Shown: piece by piece, positions 56,781-64,000 of the stretch
Layout: each line of letters opens with the position of its first letter
How positions within the stretch are numbered: the first letter of the stretch is position 1
Assembly: GCA_947492175.1 (NCBI GenBank)
Contig: CANLMQ010000002.1
Location: forward strand, 124,001-188,000
DNA from: an uncultured Draconibacterium sp.
Lineage (GTDB): Bacteria; Bacteroidota; Bacteroidia; Bacteroidales; Prolixibacteraceae
Direction: 5' to 3'
Length of the DNA stretch: 64,000 bases
Notes under the pieces: model-generated
The model's database searches: none
What the model was told of the DNA's origin: nothing
What the model saw: the letters and a program-made list of their open reading frames with translations, nothing else
Position numbers and translations under genes: made by a program

Positions 56781-59039
56781 ATGTACTTACAAAAAACATT
56801 CAACCACAAGTCTAATAAAACAAGAATATACAGAACCATTGAAAATTATATTTTTGTTTTTTTATCTGCCATTTTATTATTCAATCTTTCCTGCTCAAAA
56901 GAATCGGTTGATGTTCCACAATTAGAACTTGAAACAACAAATCTCACATTCGATCGCATAGGCTCTGTTCAAACAATACATATTACTACAAACCAACCGG
57001 TTATTTGCGAAACTGAAGTAACATGGTGTACTGTTAGCTTTTCGAAGGATATTATTACTGTAGAAACATCTACCAACCAACAACCCAACAAACGAACAGC
57101 AGTTGTTACAGTTACTGCCGGCAATCTAAAAAATTCATTTACAGTCTCTCAATCCGGATTCAATTCGTACCAGAATGATCTGTTCGATGACATAAAAATC
57201 TCAGTTAAAAGTGCCTCCACAACATCTTTCCAACCCGGATCCAATATCGACAAATCAATTGACGGGGATTTCTCAACCATCTACCACTCAAACTGGAATA
57301 ACTCAGGAGAAAATTACTTTCCCATAACATTGAGTTATTCTTTTTCAAACGTAGCTACTTTAGATTATTTGGTTTATTATCCGCGACAAAGTGGATCGAA
57401 CGGACACATTAAGGAGTTTGAATTGTGGGTGGCTACCGAAGACAATCCAACCTTAAGCAAATATGGAGATTATGATTTTAAGGGCAGTTCTGCAGCAAGC
57501 CGTCTTACATTTTCTCCAGCTCTCGTAAAACCAACCACCATTCAACTGGTTGTTAAATCGGGATCGGGCGACAAACAGGGCTTTGTTTCGTGTGCCGAAA
57601 TGAATTTTTATAAAAGAAATCCGGAGAACTTCCGTTTCCAGACAATTTTTACCGACAACACTTGCTCTGAGTTAAAACCGGGTTTAACCGAAACAACTTT
57701 GATGGCCATTCCAAATAAGTTTTACAGAGATCTGGCGTTGGAAATATTTCGTGGTGAATTCGATTCTGAATTTAGAGTACAAGATTACAGGCCCTGGCAG
57801 GACCCACGCATCATGTCTGCAATAAACAAAACCAGCACCTACAGTCTTCGCGACAATCCAACCGGAATTTATGTTTCAAGCTCCGACGAACTTATATTTT
57901 TCGCCGATAATCCGAATAACGAAAACATTTCAATCCTTGTTCAGGATCTGGAAAAAGGATATGGAGGGAATACCTATCCGGTAGCCGATGGATTAAACAA
58001 GATAACTATTTCTTCAGGAGGATTAATTTATGTTATGTACCATACCGAAGATGCTACCGAAAATCCGGTAAAAATAAATTTTGTAACGGGAAGCGTAAAT
58101 GGCTATTTTGATAGGCAGAAACACAGTAACGGAGATTGGAACAGAATAATAAGCGGAGCAAGCTACAAACATTTCGATGTACTCGGCACATATGCCCACC
58201 TAACTTTTCCTACAGAAAAATTCAGGGAGAATACTCCCGACGGACTTGCGTTAATAAACAAATATGATGACCTGGTTCGTCTCGAATGGGAGTTTATGGG
58301 GCTGTTCAAATACAACAAACCCTTTAAGAACCGCATGTATTTTCATGTTGTTTATACCGACAGTTATATGTATTCAACTTCCTATCGCACGGCCTATGTT
58401 ACAGGAACAATGGACTTAATGTGCAACCTGAACAGACTCACAACATCGTGCTGGGGCCCCGCTCATGAAGTTGGTCATTCCAACCAAACGCGTCCGGGCT
58501 TGAAGTGGATAGGTATGACTGAAGTCACGACTAACATTCATTCGCTATTTGTGCAAACGTCATGGGGAAACGAAAGCCGTTTAGTCGCAGAAGACAAATA
58601 TTCAAAAGCAATTACAGATATAGTTGACGAAAACAAAGCACACAATGCTTCGTCCAATGTATTTTACAAACTGGTACCCTTTTGGCAATTAAAATTATAT
58701 CTGATGGACGCTCTTGGTAAAACTGATTTTTACAAGGATTTATACGAATACATGAGAAATCAGGATTACTCGTTGGTGACTAACGATGGATTTTACCAAC
58801 TTGACTTTGTTCGTGCTGTATGCAAAATTTCCAATCTTGACCTTACTGACTTTTTTACTGACTGGGGTTTCTTAACACCTATTAATATGACTATCAAAGA
58901 TTACTCTACTAAAAATTTTACAATTACTCAGAAGGAAATAGATGATTTAAAAGAAGAAATAGCAGCTCAAAATTATCCGAAACCAAAACACAACCAGATT
59001 TACAAAATAACGGACAATAACGTTTCAGATTATAAATAA
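56781..59039 (+). CDS. M60-family (SslE/enhancin-like) gluzincin lipoprotein with BACON and F5/8C domains
   Basis: A 752-aa surface lipoprotein. The signal region ends FLSAILLFNLSC with a lipobox-type Cys. Residues about 45-130 form a BACON domain (VTWCTVSFSKDIITVETSTNQ, TVTAGNLKNSFTVSQSG). Residues about 135-285 form a discoidin/CBM32-like domain (SIDGDFSTIYHSNW ... GHIKEFELWVA). The rest is the M60 peptidase with HEVGH (H562, E563, H566) and a downstream Glu (E581 in MTEVTTN), matching HExxH-x(8-28)-E. M60 enzymes of host- and particle-associated bacteria cleave mucin-type O-glycoproteins, so glycoprotein degradation is the likely role. Start is the ATG at 56781. It stands alone, with no SusC/D pair nearby. 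Confidence 0.9.
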   Translation: MYLQKTFNHKSNKTRIYRTIENYIFVFLSAILLFNLSCSKESVDVPQLELETTNLTFDRIGSVQTIHITTNQPVICETEVTWCTVSFSKDIITVETSTNQQPNKRTAVVTVTAGNLKNSFTVSQSGFNSYQNDLFDDIKISVKSASTTSFQPGSNIDKSIDGDFSTIYHSNWNNSGENYFPITLSYSFSNVATLDYLVYYPRQSGSNGHIKEFELWVATEDNPTLSKYGDYDFKGSSAASRLTFSPALVKPTTIQLVVKSGSGDKQGFVSCAEMNFYKRNPENFRFQTIFTDNTCSELKPGLTETTLMAIPNKFYRDLALEIFRGEFDSEFRVQDYRPWQDPRIMSAINKTSTYSLRDNPTGIYVSSSDELIFFADNPNNENISILVQDLEKGYGGNTYPVADGLNKITISSGGLIYVMYHTEDATENPVKINFVTGSVNGYFDRQKHSNGDWNRIISGASYKHFDVLGTYAHLTFPTEKFRENTPDGLALINKYDDLVRLEWEFMGLFKYNKPFKNRMYFHVVYTDSYMYSTSYRTAYVTGTMDLMCNLNRLTTSCWGPAHEVGHSNQTRPGLKWIGMTEVTTNIHSLFVQTSWGNESRLVAEDKYSKAITDIVDENKAHNASSNVFYKLVPFWQLKLYLMDALGKTDFYKDLYEYMRNQDYSLVTNDGFYQLDFVRAVCKISNLDLTDFFTDWGFLTPINMTIKDYSTKNFTITQKEIDDLKEEIAAQNYPKPKHNQIYKITDNNVSDYK

Positions 59040-59193
59040 TATCAGTAGTCATAATACGACAGCCCCCATCCCTTCGTGACAAAGATGGTACGAAGCTTAT
59101 CCCTAGGATCAAACTCGTCTGAGGAAAATTTCACCGGCAGAATGAAAATCACTTTTATGCAACCAAGCTACAAACATTTCTATTTCTGATGAC

Positions 59194-59949
59194 TCAACGA
59201 TCCAGCCACAACTTAAAGTCCCTTACTCTTTCGCGACTAACAATCAAATCCTCTTCGGGACGCGGAAGTATGTCCAGTTTCAGACGGCTGTTAAACCAGG
59301 AATGAATATTCTGAATACTCTCAAAATTGAGTATGTATTTTCGGTTTACCCGATAGAAATCATCCTGATCAAGCAAGGTAGAAAGCTGGTCGATGGAATA
59401 ATTAACAGGAAACCGGGCATCGTTAAAAGTATAGGCCATGGTTACACCTTCGTCGAACATAAACCACGCAATATCTGCACTTTTTACCGAACGATACCGG
59501 TCGCCTATCTTTACAAGAAACCGTTTTTTTACCTGAGGGGTTTGCTGAGTTATAATATCTTTCAAAAGCTCTTTTTCGGGAAGCAGAAATACCTCGCGCA
59601 GGTTTTCAAACTTATCCAGAGCATCTTTAATATCCTGATAATCGTAGGGTTTTACGATGTAATCAATACTGTTAACCTTAAACGATTTTAAAGCATATTC
59701 GTTATAGGCAGTTGTGAAAATTACCGGTACATTTATTTTCACTTTGTCGAAGATTTCGAAACAGTTTCCGTCGTTCAGCAGAATATCCTGGAAAACAAGA
59801 TCCGGAGCCGGATTATTATTGTACCATTCAATTCCCTGCTCAACCGACCCGATTACCTGCAATACCTCAATTTCGCTACTGTATTTTTTAAGTAACTGAA
59901 TCAACCGGTTGGCTGTATATTTTTCATCTTCAAATAGTAAAACCTTCAT
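59194..59949 (-). CDS. LytTR-type response regulator
   Basis: A 251-aa regulator. The receiver domain (residues 1-120) has acidic EDE at 7-9, the phosphoacceptor D55 in LVFQDILLND, the Thr of IFTTAYNEYALKSF and the Lys of IVKPYD. The C-terminal LytTR DNA-binding domain (about 135-251) has KKRFLVKIGDRYRSV, FPVNYSIDQL and FYRVNRKYILN. Its start overlaps the end of the kinase gene by 20 bp, which implies translational coupling. Targets cannot be read from the sequence. Confidence 0.92.
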   Translation of the reverse strand: MKVLLFEDEKYTANRLIQLLKKYSSEIEVLQVIGSVEQGIEWYNNNPAPDLVFQDILLNDGNCFEIFDKVKINVPVIFTTAYNEYALKSFKVNSIDYIVKPYDYQDIKDALDKFENLREVFLLPEKELLKDIITQQTPQVKKRFLVKIGDRYRSVKSADIAWFMFDEGVTMAYTFNDARFPVNYSIDQLSTLLDQDDFYRVNRKYILNFESIQNIHSWFNSRLKLDILPRPEEDLIVSRERVRDFKLWLDR

Positions 59950-61000
59950 AATCCGTTTGGTTTAACACCGGTAATTTTACAACAAACTCAGTTTCTGTTT
60001 TTATTACTTCCACTTTCCTGTTACAAATCAACTCGTATCGTTTCCTTATATTTTTCAATCCTTTTTTAGTTGATTCTTTCAGCACAGAACGCGGATTTAA
60101 ATTGTTCCGGAAAATAATTCGGTCATCCTCTTTACTAATTATTATCCGAAGTGGTTTGGCCGGATTGCAGGTATTGTGATTAATTGCATTCTCGAAAAGC
60201 AGCTGAAGGGTAACAGGAGGAATAAAAGTAGATTGGACAAATGCTTCCTCCAGGTTATTCTCAAGAAAAACTCCTTCCTCTAATCTTGTTTTTATTAAAA
60301 AGTAATAAGAATTCAAAAATCCCAGTTCTTCGCTTAGTTTAACGAGATTGAACTCATTTTTCTCGATAATATACCGAAGCGTTTTTGAAAGTTTTACAAT
60401 AAAATCAGCCGAATAATCCGGGTCCTCATACACCAGCGAAGACAAAACACTCAGGCTGTTAAAAAGAAAATGAGGTTCAATTTGTGCTTTTAGTGCTTTG
60501 TACTGTGCCGTAATATTTTCCTTTTTTAACTGCTCTTCTCTCAGTTGTTTTTCCTGCAACTTGTTATGCATTCGCGAATAACTGTCAAATCCGTAGATTA
60601 ACAGATAAAGACTAAGTAATGAAACTATTAGCTCCGGATTAAAACAGGAAATAGATTCCCATAAATCGGCATAATTAAACAAATAGACATCGCTTAACCG
60701 ATAAAACAGATTGACTGTAAATACCAATCCATACCCAAAAACAGCGTGGCAAAGAAAGAGCAGAAGTGTTTTCTCCCTGTTTCCTTCCGAGTTTTTTATC
60801 CTGCTTCTGATTTTCAGATCAAACCATTCTGCCAGATACCATAACAAAAGACCGTAGCCGATAAAATAAACTGAAAACCACAAGCTTCGCCAGTTAAGCT
60901 CGAATGGCCCGCCGGGAAATGATAAATCGAAACTTTTAATAGTGATGTGTATAAGAAACACCACAATAAAGCGAATTCGAAATTTGTTGGTTTTTATCAT
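59930..61000 (-). CDS. LytS/YehU-type sensor histidine kinase
   Basis: A 356-aa kinase from the ATG at 60998-61000. The frame is open further upstream (to 61141), but that part overlaps the epimerase gene. Four to five membrane helices lie in residues 10-140 (IVVFLIHITIKSF; WFSVYFIGYGLLLWYLAEWF; LLLFLCHAVFGYGLVFTVNLFY; ELIVSLLSLYLLIYGF). A coiled coil (NKLQEKQLREEQLKKENI) leads to the His_kinase domain, with phosphoacceptor H177 in QIEPHFLFNSLSVLS and the ATP lid in LQLLFENAINHN and KKGLKNIRKRYEL. It is four bp after the epimerase stop and overlaps the response regulator gene. Confidence 0.9.
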   Translation of the reverse strand: MIKTNKFRIRFIVVFLIHITIKSFDLSFPGGPFELNWRSLWFSVYFIGYGLLLWYLAEWFDLKIRSRIKNSEGNREKTLLLFLCHAVFGYGLVFTVNLFYRLSDVYLFNYADLWESISCFNPELIVSLLSLYLLIYGFDSYSRMHNKLQEKQLREEQLKKENITAQYKALKAQIEPHFLFNSLSVLSSLVYEDPDYSADFIVKLSKTLRYIIEKNEFNLVKLSEELGFLNSYYFLIKTRLEEGVFLENNLEEAFVQSTFIPPVTLQLLFENAINHNTCNPAKPLRIIISKEDDRIIFRNNLNPRSVLKESTKKGLKNIRKRYELICNRKVEVIKTETEFVVKLPVLNQTDYEGFTI

Positions 61001-61004
61001 TTCC

Positions 61005-62003
61005 TCAGTTAAAGTAGTTGTTTTTTTGAAACCACAAGATAGCTTTTTCCACTGATTCGGAAACTGGCACCACTTTAAAATCGAGCTCACGACACGCTTT
61101 ATCTGCTGTAAAAAAATTATTGAGACACAACATTCGGGCATTTGTATAAGTTAACTGAATCGGCTTTTTTCGTATTTTTTCGTAACAACTGCCGCAATAT
61201 CCAGCTGCCAATAATAACCAGCGGGGAATGGGAACAAAAACAGTTTTTTGTTTGAGAACACGGGTGACCAACCGGAAAAAACGTAAGTAAGAATGGTTTT
61301 CTCCGGCAAGCAGGTAGCAAGCTCCCAACCTCCCATTCTCCATAGCATTTACTACACCTTTGGCTGCCATTTCAGCATCAACAAAATTTTTCCCACCGGT
61401 GGGATAAAACACAATGCTCTTTTTTACCACATGATTAAATATTTGTCCACTGCTGGGCTTAAAGTCATTTTTGCCTATAATAAAAGTAGGATTAACAACC
61501 ACCGCGTCAAGCCCGTTTTTATTTACTTCTTCCAAAACCATTTGCTGCGCCAGGTATTTGCTGTAAGCATAACCCGAGCTTTTAAGCCACGGCATAAATG
61601 GCGTTTCCTCATTTCCCGGATTTTTTAATGTGCCATTACCAAAACAATTGGCAGTGCTAACATAAACCAGGCGTTTAATTTTTAATTCTTTACAGGCCTT
61701 AATAATATTTTTTGTGCTTTCAATATTGGGTTTTTCAAATGCTTTTAAAGCAGATGGAACCTGCGAAGTACGAGCGGCTGCATGCACCACAAAATCGCAT
61801 CCTTTAACGGCGTTGTAAACATCTTTTTCTGAAATGATTTGTCCGGTAAAATATTCAATGGTAAGATTTTTAAGCGCACGCAAATCGCTGCCCTCACGCA
61901 CAAATACACGTACCTTATAATTTCGCATTAACAGTTCGCGAACCACATGCGATCCCAACAAACCATTTGCTCCTGTTACCAGAACTTTATTCTCCTTTTC
62001 CAT
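61005..62003 (-). CDS. NAD-dependent epimerase/dehydratase (extended SDR)
   Basis: A 332-aa extended short-chain dehydrogenase. The Rossmann motif is VLVTGANGLLGSHVV (TGxxGxxG); VYVSTANCFG and the active-site YAYSKY (YxxxK) follow; FVDAEMAAKGVV is the usual substrate-domain helix. Family members act on nucleotide sugars, hydroxysteroids or dihydroflavonol-type substrates; the acceptor here cannot be assigned. One bp separates it from the SDR gene upstream and four bp from the kinase downstream, so it belongs to a four-gene operon. Confidence 0.88.
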   Translation of the reverse strand: MEKENKVLVTGANGLLGSHVVRELLMRNYKVRVFVREGSDLRALKNLTIEYFTGQIISEKDVYNAVKGCDFVVHAAARTSQVPSALKAFEKPNIESTKNIIKACKELKIKRLVYVSTANCFGNGTLKNPGNEETPFMPWLKSSGYAYSKYLAQQMVLEEVNKNGLDAVVVNPTFIIGKNDFKPSSGQIFNHVVKKSIVFYPTGGKNFVDAEMAAKGVVNAMENGRLGACYLLAGENHSYLRFFRLVTRVLKQKTVFVPIPRWLLLAAGYCGSCYEKIRKKPIQLTYTNARMLCLNNFFTADKACRELDFKVVPVSESVEKAILWFQKNNYFN

Positions 62004-62004
62004 A

Positions 62005-62820
62005 TTAAACCACCTGAATTACACGCCCCGATTCTTTGAGTTCATTTTGTAACGAAGTTCGCATAATTATTAACCTCAACCAAACCGGTATTATTTTAAA
62101 AAGCAAATAACTAAATTTATTCATCCAGCCCGGTATTATTAATTCGTCTCTTTTTAATGTTTGACGAATACATATTTTGGCCACCTTATCAACCGATAAG
62201 GTTGTTGTTTGTATCAGCTTATTGTGCTGTTCGATGCGTCGTGTAACCTCGGCATTGGTTTTCATTCCTCCCGGATGTGCCACCGAAACAGTTACTCCTG
62301 TACCTTTTAATTCGGCCCCCAACCCGCGCGAAAACGAATACACAAAGGCTTTTGATGCCGGATACACCGTTTTAAAGGGCATTGGCCCAAATGAAGCCAT
62401 GCTGGCAATGTTTAAAATATAACCCTGTTTTTGTTTTTTTAGATTCGGCAACAGTAAACGCGTAAGCAACACCAGCGCACGCATGTTTAGCAGAATTATC
62501 TGGTCGATATATGCAGGAGAGGCCTCCATAAACGGAACAGTGCCTCCAACTCCGGCATTGTTTATCAGCATATCGATACTGTAATCTCCATTTACCTCAT
62601 CCGCAAATTTCTGAACGGCTTCTGTTTCCGTTAAATCGGTTTCGAAAGCAGCTACACAAACCCCATATTTTTGAGAAATTATTTTTGCCAGTTCTTCAAT
62701 ATTTTCATTTGGCAAAGCAGTTAAGATTATATTTCGCCCTTGACCTGCACACTCCAGTGCCAATTGTTTTCCAAGCCCCGTACTTGCTCCTGTTATTAAA
62801 GTGAATTTTCTATTGTTCAT
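62005..62820 (-). CDS. Short-chain dehydrogenase/reductase (classical SDR)
   Basis: A 271-aa oxidoreductase. Motifs: TLITGASTGLGKQLA (TGxxxGxG cofactor loop), NNAGVGG, ILNIASMASFG with the catalytic Ser, and YPASKAF (YxxxK). The C-terminal part (FKIIPVWLRLIIMRTS) is hydrophobic and basic, suggesting membrane association, as in lipid-modifying SDRs of this subgroup. First gene of the SDR-epimerase-kinase-regulator run. The substrate is unknown; with the adjacent epimerase, a lipid or sterol-like metabolite is possible but unproven. Confidence 0.88.
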   Translation of the reverse strand: MNNRKFTLITGASTGLGKQLALECAGQGRNIILTALPNENIEELAKIISQKYGVCVAAFETDLTETEAVQKFADEVNGDYSIDMLINNAGVGGTVPFMEASPAYIDQIILLNMRALVLLTRLLLPNLKKQKQGYILNIASMASFGPMPFKTVYPASKAFVYSFSRGLGAELKGTGVTVSVAHPGGMKTNAEVTRRIEQHNKLIQTTTLSVDKVAKICIRQTLKRDELIIPGWMNKFSYLLFKIIPVWLRLIIMRTSLQNELKESGRVIQVV

Positions 62821-62933
62821 TTGTTTTATGTTTTTATGACCAATATATTTCAGCTGAATCAGCTCCCAAAGTCAAATTCTGTGAAGAGTCAGACTTCCAT
62901 TTAGATTGTAGGTTATAAACTTTGAATTGAAAT

Positions 62934-64000
62934 TTATTTCGCCCAACTTATTTTATACGACAAGTTAAACTCCATAAATTCGGCAAGCATAAAGTTTATG
63001 GCTCTTACATTTACTCCCAAAGACCAATTTCGATAAAAATCGTACCTCACGCCAAGTCGCTGATAGGGCTTTTTCATATTTCCGTAATTCCGGTGAAAAA
63101 CATACATACCAATACCACTAAGCAAAGTAAGTTTCCCCACAATTATTTCGGGCTGTAAAATAATCCCAAGGGTTAGATTCTCGAACGTTGGAGTATTTGG
63201 AGCACCGTCGGGTCCGGCATTTAAACCCCACCAATAATTAAAATCAGCACCATAACCCAATCGAAAAGCATTGGAAAATTGAGTACAATAAATAGCACTT
63301 ATTCCACTTATTGCAAAGTAATTTGTATCCAACTCGTGCTCAACAAGTTGATGATCGCCATAACCTAACATCAATAACAAATCGTTTGAACGCTCCTGCC
63401 TGTCAGGTTTTGGAGTCTCCCGAACTTTGGGACGCGAATTGAAATGGTATTTTACCTCAACAGAGGGTGAGAAAATATTAAATCCCCGGTTGGGCCGCTC
63501 AAAACCGCCATTTGAAAAATGTTTAAAACTTACTCCCGCTCCCAAATCGAGGTGCTTATTTATTGGATAAAATGCATTTAGCCCGGCATCTAAATGAACA
63601 GTCATTCCTCCTCCAATCACCAGATTTTTAGGATTTGTAACTGGATCGTAGTAGTTCCAGTTACATGTTAATCCATACTGAAATTCGGAATAAAGCTCCA
63701 GCTTTTTCCATCGTTTTACAGGCAATCCTAATATTCCATAAGCAGATATTGGATGCCCGGTTTCTTCCGGATTAAAAAAGTTCCCCAGAGTAATTCCAAA
63801 ACCATAATAGGGTGAATTATAAATTTTTTGCCAGTTCGAATATCCGGGATTTTGCCAAAGCATTTTTAATGTATATGACTGGTATTTTTTCATTGGTTTA
63901 CCTGCCAAATTATCGCCCCTTACAAAATCTGTCGTTGGAAGAATTTTCCCCGACTGGAAATTTGCCGAAATAATGGGATAGTTCTTTTTCCTAAACTCAG
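62934..64000 (-). CDS. Acyloxyacyl hydrolase (PagL-like), 5' end outside window
   Basis: The frame runs off the window end without a stop, so the N-terminus, with its signal peptide, is missing. The internal TTG at 63906-63908 is not the start: the 30 codons before it are open and encode family-like sequence (FQSGKILPTTDFVRGDN, then GKPMKKYQSYTLKMLWQ). The protein is an outer-membrane barrel with YGFGITLGNFFNPEETGHP, LDLGAGVSFKHFSNGGFERPN (the FxHxSN-type segment with active-site His and Ser) and a terminal aromatic strand. PagL-like enzymes remove a 3-O-acyl chain from lipid A. Activity here is inferred from the motif. Confidence 0.82.
   Translation of the reverse strand, partial: EFRKKNYPIISANFQSGKILPTTDFVRGDNLAGKPMKKYQSYTLKMLWQNPGYSNWQKIYNSPYYGFGITLGNFFNPEETGHPISAYGILGLPVKRWKKLELYSEFQYGLTCNWNYYDPVTNPKNLVIGGGMTVHLDAGLNAFYPINKHLDLGAGVSFKHFSNGGFERPNRGFNIFSPSVEVKYHFNSRPKVRETPKPDRQERSNDLLLMLGYGDHQLVEHELDTNYFAISGISAIYCTQFSNAFRLGYGADFNYWWGLNAGPDGAPNTPTFENLTLGIILQPEIIVGKLTLLSGIGMYVFHRNYGNMKKPYQRLGVRYDFYRNWSLGVNVRAINFMLAEFMEFNLSYKISWAK

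Overview
The window comes from a member of the Bacteroidota, most likely a marine or anaerobic Marinilabiliales / Prolixibacteraceae-type organism (inferred from protein families; no rRNA or tRNA gene is visible). The evidence is a Bacteroides-style glycogen operon, a PorP/SprF protein, a type B type-IX-secretion C-terminal domain (CHU_C), HYR and SprB repeat giants, BACON, GSCFA and DUF3810 domains, and almost no Shine-Dalgarno sequences.

Layout. (1) 1-7396, minus: a glycogen operon transcribed glgB, GSCFA protein, debranching enzyme, glycogen-synthase-like glycosyltransferase, GH57 amylase-like protein (cut by the window start). (2) 7397-9300: an intergenic region with an orphan hairpin, a structured 5' leader and a Cys/Met-metabolism PLP enzyme (plus). 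(3) 9325-46698, minus: a 37-kb surface-protein cluster. It holds a 2720-aa HYR/SprB giant, a PorP/SprF outer-membrane protein, a 4468-aa HYR giant, two smaller secreted proteins and a 2701-aa protein that ends in the T9SS type B domain. The gaps between the last four genes are filled with palindromic repeats of several families. (4) 47136-55316: a membrane dipeptidase, a DUF3810 protein, an MBL-fold hydrolase, a small lipoprotein, a second copy of the structured leader in front of a POTRA/beta-barrel protein and a ferredoxin-ASKHA (RACE/RamA-like) protein, and a further lipoprotein. (5) 55435-64000: RlmN, an M60-type mucinase-like lipoprotein, a four-gene run (SDR, NAD-epimerase, LytS-type kinase, LytTR regulator) and a PagL-like acyloxyacyl hydrolase cut by the window end.

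How genes work together. The first operon makes, branches and trims glycogen. In the giant cluster one protein carries a recognisable T9SS sorting domain, PorP/SprF is the usual outer-membrane partner of such proteins, and the two HYR giants share N-terminal modules, a Cys-rich middle module and a C-terminal domain ending in TPRPxI; the 412-aa protein also has TPRPQII near its end. I infer a common surface apparatus.

Most notable signal: the leaders at 7895-8018 and 51340-51451 share a fold. Two helices of the aptamer-like part and a third helix that sequesters the start codon all change sequence in compensating ways, while a 9-nt loop core and a downstream box are invariant. Both lead genes have a plausible link to methionine/B12 metabolism. 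I know of no described riboswitch class with this pattern.
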